From the NCBI GenBank assembly GCA_017562135.1, contig QEYB01001249.1:124001-188000 (forward strand): DNA of 64,000 bases. Reading direction: 5' to 3'. The notes beneath the pieces are model-generated. The model was not told where the DNA came from. It made no database searches and saw only the letters and a list, made by a program, of their open reading frames with translations. The DNA comes from Dipylidium caninum (Eukaryota > Platyhelminthes > Cestoda > Cyclophyllidea > Dipylidiidae). The translations under genes were made by a program, and so were the position numbers. Below, piece by piece: positions 1 through 11,800 of the stretch (the stretch's first letter is position 1; each line of letters starts with the position of its first letter).

Positions 1-6
1 GTGCTG

Positions 7-29
7 GCGGTGGTGGTGGTGGTGGTGGG
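7..29. repeat. Short GGT microsatellite at the left edge
   Basis: A run of GGT triplets (with one GGC near its start) begins the window. No reading frame around it is supported, so it is recorded only as a simple repeat. Confidence 0.7.
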
Positions 30-783
30 ATTGACACAAATGTGCCAAGTGTGATGGGCTTAGAGAATGCAAAGTTCATGGACAACTGATGGGATCAATT
101 AAATTCTATCAAAGTAGCTGTCAGTGACAAAATTCACCTATTTTAATTCAAAAAACTGTTTTCATCACTCGACCACCGCTCGCTAATCTTTTATCATCTC
201 AAAATTATACTGTCTGGTAGAGACTTCATAACTAAATATCGCGTATAAATAATATCATTTTTGTTTTTTTTCACACTTTGGCCCTCACAGACAACGTCAC
301 ACATTTGTGACAGTAATAGTTCATATACGTAAATTCACCGGTTTGCAACCTGCCCAAGGGGGCGTTTGACACTAATCAAGCGACAACTTGCCCAACGTCA
401 CATTCACGCTCTGATGGCAGTCTTCAGAAGAGATCTCCACCGAGCACAAACCTGGTCTATAGGGTAGAGAAGGAGATGTAGAAGAGTTAGAACGCTTTGC
501 CATCCCTACATCTCGCCCCCCACCCCTCCCCCCTTTCGAACGCCACTTGATGCGTTGGCGGAGGGGCTGAGTGAATGACAGATGGAAGTCCGACGAGTTA
601 AGGCATGACAGACAGCATTTTATGCCGTAATTCCGAATTAATAGATGGGAGATAGAAGTGAGGGTAGAGGACAGGAGAGCGGGCGGGCGAGGGGGAGAGG
701 GGACATGAGGGGCGCTGATTTCCCATTGGCTGTCCAATCGCAGTGAGTGTGCCGGTGTGACAGTATTTGTGTGTGTGTGCCAG
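30..783. other. Upstream region with no recognised gene
   Basis: This stretch precedes the BEN-domain gene. It holds one GTCAC-N6-GTGAC dyad (296-311) and a GC-rich segment (480-700) with long but unconvincing minus-strand frames. It presumably carries part of the promoter of the downstream gene; nothing else is recognisable. Confidence 0.5.
296..311. promoter_or_regulatory. GTCAC-N6-GTGAC dyad, copy 1
   Basis: The arms GTCAC and GTGAC are separated by ACATTT. It is one of five occurrences in the window and lies about 490 bp upstream of the BEN-gene TATA box. A palindromic binding site is an inference; no factor is assigned. Confidence 0.4.
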
Positions 784-791
784 TATAAAAG
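784..791 (+). promoter_or_regulatory. TATA box of the BEN-domain gene
   Basis: TATAAAAG starts at 784, only 41 bp before the ATG at 825. With usual TATA-to-start spacing, transcription would begin around 810-815, giving a leader of roughly 10-15 nt unless a spliced leader is added. The call rests on the sequence match and position. Confidence 0.6.
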
Positions 792-824
792 CCCGGAGGC
801 ACAAAACAGCACACATTTTGCACC

Positions 825-3800
825 ATGCATATCGAGAATATCATCAAAGACCTCCCTTTACCGCCACCGCCACCGTTGGCTCTACCTCCGCCCTCTCCAA
901 TCGTCCCACCGACTATGGCGACTGCGGCCGCGACTCCATCGTCTGGTGCAACTTCTGCCGCCACAGCGGCTGATACCACGACAATTTCTGCTCCAGATTT
1001 GCTCGATTTCTCCGCCGAGGTGACAGCCCACTTCCCTGCTCAACTGTTGCATTTGAAGTGGCAACTCTTCTGTGTACAAAAAAGTCAACAGGAATTAGCC
1101 AGCGCCATCCTCCAATTGAGTAGTATGATTCTCGCCAACTCCACGCCTCAACTCAATCCACCAGTGCTGCCGGCGCCGCATCAACAACTGCCTCTAGCCT
1201 CGCCAATCACCAAATCGTCCGGCAAACGCAGGTGGAACTCCAAGGAGCGTGGCTCCGCCACCCAGTCTAAGTACGCCATGGTGTCGCCGGGTCAGGGCAA
1301 ATCAAAGTCCATCGGAGTTGTCGCCCCGTGTCACTGCGAGGTGTGTCAGAAGAATGAGGTAGAGGCGATAGTCCCCAGGACGGTTGACCCCTTCGCTCAA
1401 AGTCCTCTCGACCTCTACGTCTCCTACTTCCTCAATAACCTGGAAAACAAACAACTTCTCCCACCACCGAGTCTGGCGCCGCCTCAACCCGTGATTGGCC
1501 GGTCGACTGTTCAACTGCAGGTGAGTCTCACCGCCTCGACCAGTTTTGGGATTTTATGGGGCAGTTGAACTTTCTCCTCGCGCCGCTAATAACCCGTTGC
1601 GAAGTTCATGTCAGCTGCTGTTGGCGAAAGCGCTGCAGGGTGGTGATGGTAGAGATGGCAAGGGTGACGGGCGGTCGGAGCGGGAGAGGGTAGAGGAGGG
1701 GGGGACCAAATGCGTCTAATAAATTAACGACTGCAATGCCAAAATGACAGTTAGGGAAGGAACCGTGTCGTACCTCATCCATTCTAGTCCACTTTAGCCC
1801 TCACCACCACCGCTGCTGGGCCCTCCGGCCCCCCGACCCGCCCCCATTTCCCCGCCGCTCTCCAGTCCTCCCCTTTACAGGCCTCGGTAACTTCACAATG
1901 CACGGCAACCAGGGCAGTCGGTCAAAACGGGCTAAGTCCGAGTACGTTTTGACAGGCGCATCGTTAATTTGTTCCACCGTGGGGTTTCTGGCAATGATAG
2001 AAGCCTCGTGGTGGAAAATATCCTCGATGCGGCTGCCGACGGCGTGGATGATATTTTGGGATATTGGAGGAGTTAGTCTTAGTGACAATGTGTCCAGACA
2101 TGATTCCATTGCTTTCACACATTCACACCGTCCAATGTGTACCATTTTAATGTAATTCACTCACCCAATCGCCTGACAGCACAGTTGTAGGGAGTCTCCC
2201 CACCTAAATGACCTTGAACATGGGCGTTACTTTTGACAGACCCTAAGGCAACTCGACTTAAGGTGAAGAAAGCAAAACGATGAATATTGCTGTACACAAA
2301 GGTAAAAATTTGACCTAATCGGCATCTCCGAGTGCCGAGTTATTTCACCAAGGGAGTAGAATGAAGGCCGGGTCGATTTTTCACCGTTAGCAATAAATGA
2401 GGCAGGCAACACCCACCCACAAAGGTGCCCTTGACGAAAGACGTGTTGGCCTTCGATAGCTCCCTTCAACAGGAGGCACTGCAGCTTTGCACGTATAATC
2501 AACAGAATTCAACACAGCCAATCCAAGGAAAGTGCTCCTATTCAGGAGTTGACATGCACACGAAAACCGTTTCTCCGATTTTCTTTGCGTCACGACTATG
2601 TGACGCGCGAAGTCTAGTTTGTTTTTGTTTGTCCTCAACTCAGATTTTGAATACCTCTTCCTATCAAAACGGAAGGTGAGTTCTAGAATATTCATATTCA
2701 CCAATCTATTCACACAATATTATCCCGGGTTATGTTACTTATTTTTCAATAAGTAGATTGGATGACATCTTGTTACGACAAATGAGATTTTTGTGGTTCT
2801 CCTTCCTACCCTCCTCTCCATTCTAAACGGAAATAAAGCCTCTCGACTCATTTCCATCCACTTTTAGTATATCGATGTCGGAAAAAAATACATATGTAAA
2901 AATTAGACCTGTTCCGGATCTCCAAGTGTCAAGTTAGTTGACCACGGGCGAGAGTGAACGCCTGGTCGCTTCTTCACCGTTAGCAATAAATAAGACAGGC
3001 AACAATCACAAAGTCACGATCCGCGAAACCCCCGGCCTCCCCCCCCCAAAGGCCATGCCTCCAACGCTTTCTACCACCGCCTTTGTGTTCACCTTCAGCC
3101 ATCGCCACCGCCACCCCCGGTCGGCCTGGTGAAACTTTGTCGTGGGAAGAATTAGCCCAATGTCCTGATCGTCCATTCTGCATATATGCGTATATGTATA
3201 TGTATATATACGCATACAGACGAATACACACCCACACCTCGTTGATAGATTCGCGCGAATTTGCCTTCAATGGGAGAAATCAGAGGCTATGATTGCAGTG
3301 TGTGGGGTACTTGCGTGTGTGTGCGTGTGAATGTTTGTAGTCACAGCTAAAACGACGCGCGTGCCTTTCCGGGCAGGTGTGTATTGCCCCCTAAACCCTC
3401 CTCCCTTCCTGTCGTTGTGATGTAGGAGAAACCGTTGGATTTAGCCACACATTCCCGCTCTCGAATGGTGAAGGGTGAACAGGGCGGAGAGTTGGCCCGA
3501 CCTCTGCCGACATTCAGTGAACCGGCCATTGGGGAGGAGACGCCGCCCGAGTTGATTACATCCCCAAACAGTCTTAATCTTTCACCGCCTCGGGATACCT
3601 CGCCCCTCTTTCTCTTCCACAAGTCCTATCCCGATGGTAAGGTGAACCACGAACCAGCTTTCGACGATATCCTCCAACTGGAAGCGGCGGCAACGTCGGG
3701 TGGGGGTTTCAGACCGTCCTGGATGCATGCAAACAACTTGACGGAGAAGGATCGCGCGGTTGTAATCTTAAATCCCAACGAATCGAGGGAAATGTTTGTT

Positions 3801-4250
3801 GGAGGCGAGCCGAAGGTGCGATTACCTGTGTGGGCGTACAAGAAGTGCGTCTACATGGTGGGAAGAGAGCAGAAGCGTCCGGCGGCTAGACTTTGTCTCT
3901 GCTTACTCCAGTCCCTCTTTAGTCTGCGTTACCTGGTCAGTCACAACTACAGTGGATCGAGGCAGAAGAGGCCCATTGACCCGATGGTTATGAAAGCCGT
4001 CTTGAAACAGGCGATGATACAGTTTGGCAAGAGTGACAATGTCGTGACAGGGACGGAGTTCTCCCAGGGTAAACTGAGGGACTACCTTAACAATGCCTTC
4101 CGTGTGATGGCCTTTCGTCGAAGACGTGGTGATCGTGTTAAGTCGCCTTTCTGGAATGATGCTGGCGAGCCAATTCTCAGCTTGGATCCTCCAAAAGACT
4201 TTAGACTGAATGAAATAATTCTCACAAAGGCTCTGCCACATTTTCGATAA
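825..4250 (+). CDS. BEN-domain protein (two exons)
   Basis: Exon 1 is 825-1520 and exon 2 is 3426-4250 (TAA stop). The 1,905 bp GT-AG intron joins two phase-0 ends and gives about 506 residues. The N-terminus is rich in proline, alanine, serine and threonine and looks disordered. The C-terminal part, about residues 365-450, resembles a BEN domain: a basic segment with RPAARLCLCLLQSLFS, then PIDPMVMKAVLKQAMIQFG, then LRDYLNNAFR. BEN domains are alpha-helical DNA- or protein-binding modules found in chromatin and transcription factors, so a nuclear role is likely. No enzyme motif is visible. The start was chosen because ATG 825 lies just after a TATA box in good context (CACCATG). The BEN assignment is by eye from the hydrophobic pattern, and no closer family name is offered. 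Confidence 0.68.
2293..2412 (+). repeat. Diverged direct repeat, copy 1 (BEN-gene intron)
   Basis: This ~120 bp segment is clearly similar to 2886-3006. It ends in a shared block, TTCACCGTTAGCAATAAAT, followed by a GAGGCAGGCAAC-like tail. By eye roughly three quarters of the positions match. It may be an old short interspersed element; no coding capacity or terminal repeats are seen. Confidence 0.65.
2589..2604. promoter_or_regulatory. GTCAC-N6-GTGAC dyad, copy 2
   Basis: Here the arms extend to GCGTCAC and GTGACGC around a 6 bp centre (GACTAT), giving 7 bp perfect arms. It lies in the BEN-gene intron between the two diverged repeat copies. Confidence 0.4.
2886..3006 (+). repeat. Diverged direct repeat, copy 2 (BEN-gene intron)
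   Basis: This is the partner of 2293-2412, in the same orientation and about 590 bp downstream, sharing the CACCGTTAGCAATAAAT block and a GACAGGCAAC tail. The intervening sequence differs, so this is not a simple tandem array. Confidence 0.65.
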
Positions 4251-7200
4251 CTTCACCATTTCTGTACGATTTCAAGAAATTTCTTCCCTCATTTTAACTT
4301 AACTATTACTATTATTATACGGAATGCAAACCAAAATCCTCTTTTAGTCACTTCCAGGAAATGTGCAGGAATGTAGCCCACAGGGCGCGTGGCCACTGGG
4401 GCTAGTTACTTTAAATAAATTTAACATTCTAATAACCGGATAATAAGTAAATTCATATAAATGCTTCTTTATGGAATGCAAATCCAAAAATAACTCACAT
4501 TTCTCGAATTGATCCCAAACTATCACCACATTTTGTGCGCTTTGCTTAGTGAGTTTTACGTTTGAATGGGAAGTAAGGGAAGGTGAAGGACATTTTTTTC
4601 CCACTGATCGAAAGCATGACAACTCGGTGCTGGTGCACTTTTCGACCAAATAGTAAATTAATCTTATTAAACGGTATGAGTGCTTGGGTATAAACAGAGG
4701 CGAAGGTCTGATTAACTTCGGGCCTCTTTTGGGCTTTTCGCTGCGGAGATAGGGAATCTCATGGTCCAACTTAGTTCATCAGCAAACTAACTCCAAGCCA
4801 CTATCGGGCACCGGACGTTTTAATTTATAGATCAAGTGTATAAGTGGAAGAATGGGAGATGGAGGGCAAGAAACTAATTCAATTCTTTCCTTCGAATGAG
4901 GTTTTACGATGTCCCACTTGCGTTTATAGGGCCCAATGTCCGAAACTTAACGCTACTGCCGGATTGGATGTCGAGGACGATCTGAGAATCGAAATGCGAT
5001 GGAAGAATAAACCCCTTTCCAAATATCCATTTGATTAATTCATACCTTCCTTTCTAGGTATCTGGTTAAAATTGAGGCAAACGTCCGGTCCAGCGGACTC
5101 TCTAAAGTCTCATTTAGACTTCATCAATTATCGAGTAATAGACTGTTTGTCATTGTCGAAGCAGCTTTTACACACATTAATGTTGAATCACTGCAAAACA
5201 AGTTGGGAAAGTTTTGCAAACCCTTACCACTTTCAGGCACAAGTCTCTCAAAAAGAAGGTAGTAGATCTTCAAACCTTAGTCCCATTATTATATGATCGT
5301 TCAGCTCGGTCTTATTCTCTTCTCAGGCGGTATGTTAAACAAATTGATGACATCCTTCTGTTATACACGTTTTCCGCTTTGGTAATAACGACCACATTTG
5401 GTGTAATAACGTTGAGCAGACCAAGGCTAGCTAGCCTGTCAAATTGTTGCTCTGCAGTGGGGTGGCAAATGAAATACAGTCACTTCAAGCAGCACCTAAA
5501 ATTGGGGCGATTTTTCATTCCGAAAATCTCGTGTTAATTAGATTATCGAGGTATGAACTAACCTACTTAAGACCATTAAGTAGCATATTTTAATTGCCTG
5601 CAAAAATTGTTAGCTTGAATCAAGTAGCAACAAGAATGCTCCAAATCGTCGCCCATTTAACACGTGACCTTATCTGTAATGCGCACATTTCACTTTTTTG
5701 TAGATTTGAAATTCATCCTGCGGGTGAAATAGCTTGCACTACCAAGAGATAGTCTAGACGCACATTGCGATGATAATTGTCCCATAGAAGGACTGAGTAA
5801 CAGCCCTCCTTCTACTAAAACCCGGATGTTCGACCATCCGATCCTATCGGCATATTGAAATCAAAATTGCTTTCATTATGCAACACGCCTGATTAGAATA
5901 GGGAGAAGTGCAACTTGGTTATTTCGTCACCACACCATTTATATGCGAATCAAGGTTTCGAAATAAATAAGAGGGCCTAAAAGAAGACTGAATCTTATTA
6001 GAGCATTGTTTGTTGAACCAGATATGCCGCCACTCCATCTGGTTGAAATAAAGGAGAATTAGTATGGATTACTCCACGAATTAATTACGCGTAAACTTCC
6101 AGATTATGCGTATCGTGGTTCTTCGTAAGCAATTTCAAGTAGTCTTCTATTTCGACGTAGTAATTTTGCAGCATAGCAAGAATATTCGATAACGTTCATA
6201 TAATTGCATCAGGTCGAAGTCAAACCATCTTGTAAATAAAAGACATAGAATGAAATTGTTAAAAGCCGATTATAGTATACACCTCGACGGATTCGCAAAT
6301 GAAAAACTCTGTTACAATGGCAGAAGATGCAGCCATTACATGAAAAGTAGATATAAACAGGAAACTAAGGGATGTGTAACGAGTTTCTATTTAGTTGGTT
6401 CTCGGTGGATCTCCGGTGGTTGACACTAATTTTTTAACAAAATAATTACTAACACTTTGTTTGTAAAAATAGAAAATTGTTTATATACAGCATTCAATAG
6501 CCTAATGTCTAATTTATTACACAACCTTATGCAATTGTTTTTACATATCAACAGCACACTCACTTTCGCCTTGCGGCTTTTCGGGTTTATTCGTGGGAAG
6601 GTAGGCTTTTTTGGCGATGCTTACTTCTTGTGTTTTAAGTACATAATTGATTATAATACACGTGATTATTGTATATATGAACATTACGCGTATTTCGTCT
6701 CACTCTGTTAATTTACTCCGGTGTATGAAACGAAGTTATTGTCCTCACCGCAAAACCGTGCTGATCGCCATTAATTCTCATCATATTTCACGTTACCCTG
6801 AAGGGAGCATCTGTAATGTGCACTAGGATTATTAATTACTGTTCGAATTTAGTTTATTTACGCCATTCGTGATTTCCCACAACAAATTTTTGGAAGTCGA
6901 AATATGTTATATTATTGTTTCTGTTGGTTCTTCCTTCCGTCGGTTTTTGGGTCTTTTTTTGCAAGAATCAGTGCGCTCAAATCACGATTTTCATTCCGAA
7001 TTCCTTTCCTCGTAACACTTGTAGCCTTTTAATTTTAATTTCCGTACCGCGTATTTTATGCTGATTGCATCGACTTTTTATCGCTCACGCGGTTTTTATT
7101 TACCTTAAAGATTTCTCTTAACCACTTTTTCATTATGGAGCAATTGCCAACCCCATTACTTTCCACGCGATGTACTCCTAATCACCCTCTCTGCTTAGAT

Positions 7201-8804
7201 TTTTTTGTTTAACAGTTAGGTTTTTACCAGCCTCCAACACTACAACCGTTACCCGCAGGTGTACATTTGCTACGTATGTTTGGATACTTCTCTGTGATGT
7301 GTAAATTTCTGTTTTTGCGAGCATTTTTTGTCAATTTTCTTAATTGACGACATCCTTTAGGATGCCTTGGGCTTTTCCTGCTGGGTAAGTTACCATCATC
7401 GGTAGGCGGTGGTAGTGCGGTTGCATGCTGACCTGCCACTTGATTCAATCTCATCTAATCCAATGGTTGCCGCCTGTGATCTGGCCCTTATCTCATCTCC
7501 CGTAACATTAGCCACGGCTTTTCACCTCCCCATTTGCTATCCCGTGTAGTCCGTTACTCTGCCACTCGTTGTTTGGACTGCTGTTGTGCATGTTTTTTCC
7601 CTTACCCTCCCCACTCCTTAACCCCACTTCCTTTTTTTTGCCATGAGGTGAATCAAACGAAACCCATGTTTTTAGTACAAATCACAGGGCCCGTTGCGGT
7701 GACTGTAGCGTCATGTGTTTGCCCACTGGCTCTGTGCCTCGCGCCTTCTCTCCAGCCTCCCTAATTGCGATGCACAAGCTGTCTCGACCAATCAGACTCC
7801 TGCTGCCCCAGTAACCAATAGGATTCCGTAGAGGGAAAGCCGAGCTTTTTTTTGTGTCAACGTTCACTCTTTTATCGCCTTTCGGGTGCTAGGCAATGAA
7901 AGACCGTGCTTTTTTACATAGTCTCGTTTTGATCCTCTCACCGAGTTGCTCTCTCAACGCTTCCATTATACTCTGCTGACTCATTTTTGTTTACATGATC
8001 TTTGCGGGTCGAAACAGGCATTGGATGCCTTCCTGCCTCCATCTCTTCTCGTTCACCCGTATGTGAGCGCGGTGTATACACAGTCACACCAAGCATACGA
8101 ATACACACGTGCACCCTCGCAATCCGCACCGGCTGGCCTCTTCGTTTGGGCGTCAACTCGTGTACAGTGAATTTCCATCCCAGTCATGGCGTCAAAATTG
8201 CCACATTAATTTTTCCCTTCTCAACCCCCTCCGCATTGCTCACTCGTCCTAATCTTACTAGTGGTAAAGCATTCATTCTATTGGCACAGGGTGGGGCCCA
8301 AGAAATATTGTTGCTCTGCCTTCTTGACCTTCTCCCACACACCCGACTGTGCGTATATCTTTACAGCTTCCAACGGGGTTTGTTGCCACGTTGATAGGTT
8401 GTTGTTATGGTCGTCGCATTATTCTTAACACTAAATGATTTGGACTTTCCACCAGACATGAGTATTACAGTCTAATTTTGGTTGGCACCCAAATTTTCTC
8501 CACCCACACCTCGAGGTGAATTGCCTGAAAGGGAACCGCTGCAATCCATCCGTGATAAAACGCCTGAGACTAAGCGATAATCGTTTCATCCTTTCTTAGG
8601 TCCCACGTCACATAGAGTTTGACTCTTTTGTCGCATGACGTGGTTTCTCGACCAACTTCCCCCTTCCATCTCCTTTTTGTTCTCTTCTGCTCGACCCAAA
8701 CAGACTTCATTGAGAAGGCATTTTCACACGACATCTGCATTCTTGCACTGTCTAGAATCTTTTTCATCTCCTCCTTCATCCTCCTCGGTGTGTGTAGGCC
8801 ACCC
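4251..8804. other. 4.5 kb intergenic region before talin
   Basis: The stretch is AT-rich from about 4250 to 7250 and becomes more GC-rich toward talin. Frames here are short and show no conserved domain or consistent splice phasing. It must hold the talin promoter and 5' leader. A pyrimidine tract ending in AG at 8796-8797 sits just 7 bp before the talin ATG and looks like a splice acceptor, so a leader exon or trans-spliced leader is likely. One ACCAATCAG word is at 7787-7795. Confidence 0.5.
4414..4419 (+). terminator. Candidate polyadenylation signal of the BEN-domain gene
   Basis: AATAAA lies 164 bp after the stop codon in an AT-rich stretch. It is supported by motif and position only. 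Confidence 0.45.
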
Positions 8805-11800
8805 ATGGTTGGAGATAGTCGACGACTGGCACTGAGAATCCACGTCCCAGACGCGGAGGTGACAAAGGCCCTTGTCTTTGACGCACTCATGACAGTTGGA
8901 CAGGCCTGTGATCAAATTCGTCATCAAATCCGCGAAATCGATGGCCTCGACAATCGTAAGTTACATCACTTGTTACTGTTACCATTGTAACCATTGTAAT
9001 GCCTTCTCTCCCACTCTGACGCGCAAGTGGGCGGGGCCGCGGGGGTGGTCCAAGAGGAACAAATTAATCGAAGATCGATTTTTTAAGTGCACAACTGCCG
9101 CCCCCCCCCCCCCTCGTCCCTCTCTTTCCGATTCTTTTTATCATAACGCCTCCGTTCCGTGCACATCCACTTAGTATGGAACGCAGTGGCTGCTTTCGTT
9201 GCACGCCGCGCGCTCCCTTCGTCTTGGGGACGAAAGCGGAGTTTTTAGTGATGGGGATTGTTTTTCTTCCCAACCTTATCAGTTATCACTCTGCCTCACC
9301 CTTCCCTCTTTCCATAGCCAAAGACTACGGCCTCTTTCTACCTCACGAGGACAATAAGAAGGGCCTTTGGCTAGACAATTCTCGCAGTCTGGAGCACTAT
9401 ATCCTCCGCAATGGGGTGAGTGATGAGGCTTGATAGACTACCCCTCCCCTACTCCACCACCTCTTTAGGGGGGGGTGGAGAGGGGGGGGGCAAAGGTATG
9501 TCCACTTGGCATTGCATTGCTGTGCGTAGGTGGCTTTGACTCCCGCTCCCTCTGTTTGTGTGTGTGTGTGTGTTTGTCTACGTGTCTCCCGCATTGCACA
9601 CATCGCCTTGGCTGCCACATTGATCGGACGGACGTTTCACGCAAATGTTGCCCGTGTGTGTGTGTGTGTGTGTGCGCACTAGGGAAGGAGGAAGGAGGCG
9701 GAGGTGTGTGACTGTGAACAAGGCAGCGATTTTGTCTTCCCAAACTCACCTTTCTTCCTTTCCTGCCCCTCGAGTTTGAGGTTGCCTTAACACCCCACCT
9801 CATCCTGCTCTCTCCAAATCCCTGCCTCGTCACTACAACTTACAGAGCTCAAAATTTAGGCTCCCTCATAGTCTACTTGAAGTCTCCTCTCGGCACTTTT
9901 CATAATGGAACATCACGCTTGACAATGATAGATCACCTCTTCTCTCCCCGCTTGACAATGATAGATCACCTCTTCTCTCCCCGTATCCAAAATTGTTTCC
10001 TGGTGCCCTTCTTTGGTGTCCCATTTCCTCGCCCTTCATGCGGTAGCCCTGAAGTGCACCGAACGATTGCGAACCCTCGAGGATGTCACAGAGACACACC
10101 TTATCATTTATTCTCCACCCATGCCTGTCAACAATGACATCTGTGTCAGATGCACCACTTGTAACTCGGTTATTGTCAGGGCCTGACACTCCGGTCTGAT
10201 CTTAATAATGCTTGGGCAGGGAATTGGTTTACCACATTGTAAACACAGACAGACGGATAGACGAGGCTAGTGACAAATGGGGTACAAAACGAGACTGTTC
10301 ACTTCTGTCTCTCCGGTCCGTAACACCCCCAGACGATTATCGGGACAGTGGAAAGGATGAAAGGGGGGGCCACGCCTTGACCCGGCGGATCGTCTTGTCT
10401 CAACGCTGCCCTACCCTTCCTCTCCCCTCCCTCCCTCCATCCGCCCCGCCCTTCCACTCTCTTCTTCGACGTTAGCATTATTGTCACAGTGCACTCGTTT
10501 CCTCGAGTGCTTAACTTTTGGTTTTAACTTTTGGTTTTAGAAGTATGCACAGGTGCATGCCAAAAATGTGAATTGTCGTGAGATGACGTTGAACGCGTCT
10601 GCTTTGTCAAAGCCTATCGTATGAATAGCCAGTCGCCTTTATGATTAGTCTTAGCCTCTCAATCGCCTTCTCCCTCGTATACAAACAGTGCTGACTTTAC
10701 GGGACTGGAAGGGGGCTCCATGATCGAGGGTGGAGTGAGGGGTTTTCGGGAATGACGAAGCTTTCGAGGTTGATTCTTTTCACATCTTGGTTGTTACACG
10801 GCGCTCACTTGTGTCTCACCGAAGACCAAGCGCTTTAACGCCCAACCCCCCCGCTCTCCCCACCTGACAGTAAATAACTTTTCGAGGCGGTTGATTTAGT
10901 GAACCGCCAGAGGCCAGTGACGTCAACGCCGGGAGGACGTGGGCGGGGCGAGGGGGAGAAGCCGGCCGAACAATGACGCTCGGGTAGTCCCTTGTTAAGT
11001 GTTCTCCACCAATCGCTAGACGCGAGATTAGGCGAACACACGCACACACACACTTCTTGACACAAAAGCTTCTGCAGTTAGATTTGAAAGCATGCTTGTG
11101 CGTGCCGCGCTTCTCCTCTGTGTGTGTATGTGTGCGTGTGTGTGTAGGTGTGTGTTTAATCACATTTCCAGGTAAGAAACACACTTGCAGAGGTAGAGAC
11201 AGACAGACATGTGCCACACGACTATGAGTCATGGGGTGAGGTCACGAGAGGTCCTGGGTTCATTACCTTCCAAGCAGGCACCACTGCCGATCTGCACTCC
11301 GTCTTATTCACTAATTAGGCTATGAATGCTGTAAGCCCGAAGGCTAAATTGGCGGCCACGCTTGTCCCGACGTTGTGTCCCGTTGAGGCCGATTTCGGGG
11401 TCAAGGCGGTAGTGTTTGTCGAAATATGCTGCTGCCTTATCTTATCCACGTGCCTTCTCCACCCAGCGATCTCTCCGCCTCACCTAATTCTCTGTCAGTG
11501 AATTAACAAAAATAGCTGCTACTTTGTCTACTTTTTGTTTTAGGACACCATCGAATATAGATATCGGTTTCGGTGGTTGTACATTCGAACAATGGATGGG
11601 ACAAGAAAAACACTTCGGGTGGATGATAGCAAAACTCTGGCTGAATTAATGCTGCCTATCTGCACCAAGATGGGTAAGTCTTCATATCCCCACTCAAGGC
11701 TGCACTCTCATTGGCTGGGTATAATTGGCTACGACGGCGCACCCAATCTGATTGGCTGTCCTCCGAAGATAATTTTTTATTCAAACACAAATAGGATTTC

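Noticed and set aside
372..979. Long minus-strand open frames upstream of the BEN-domain gene
   Set aside because: Low-complexity Pro/Ser composition, overlap with the likely promoter and no splice or domain support.
11225..11275. Possible tRNA-like sequence (TGGGTTCATT)
   Set aside because: B-box mismatch and no matching A box at the right distance.
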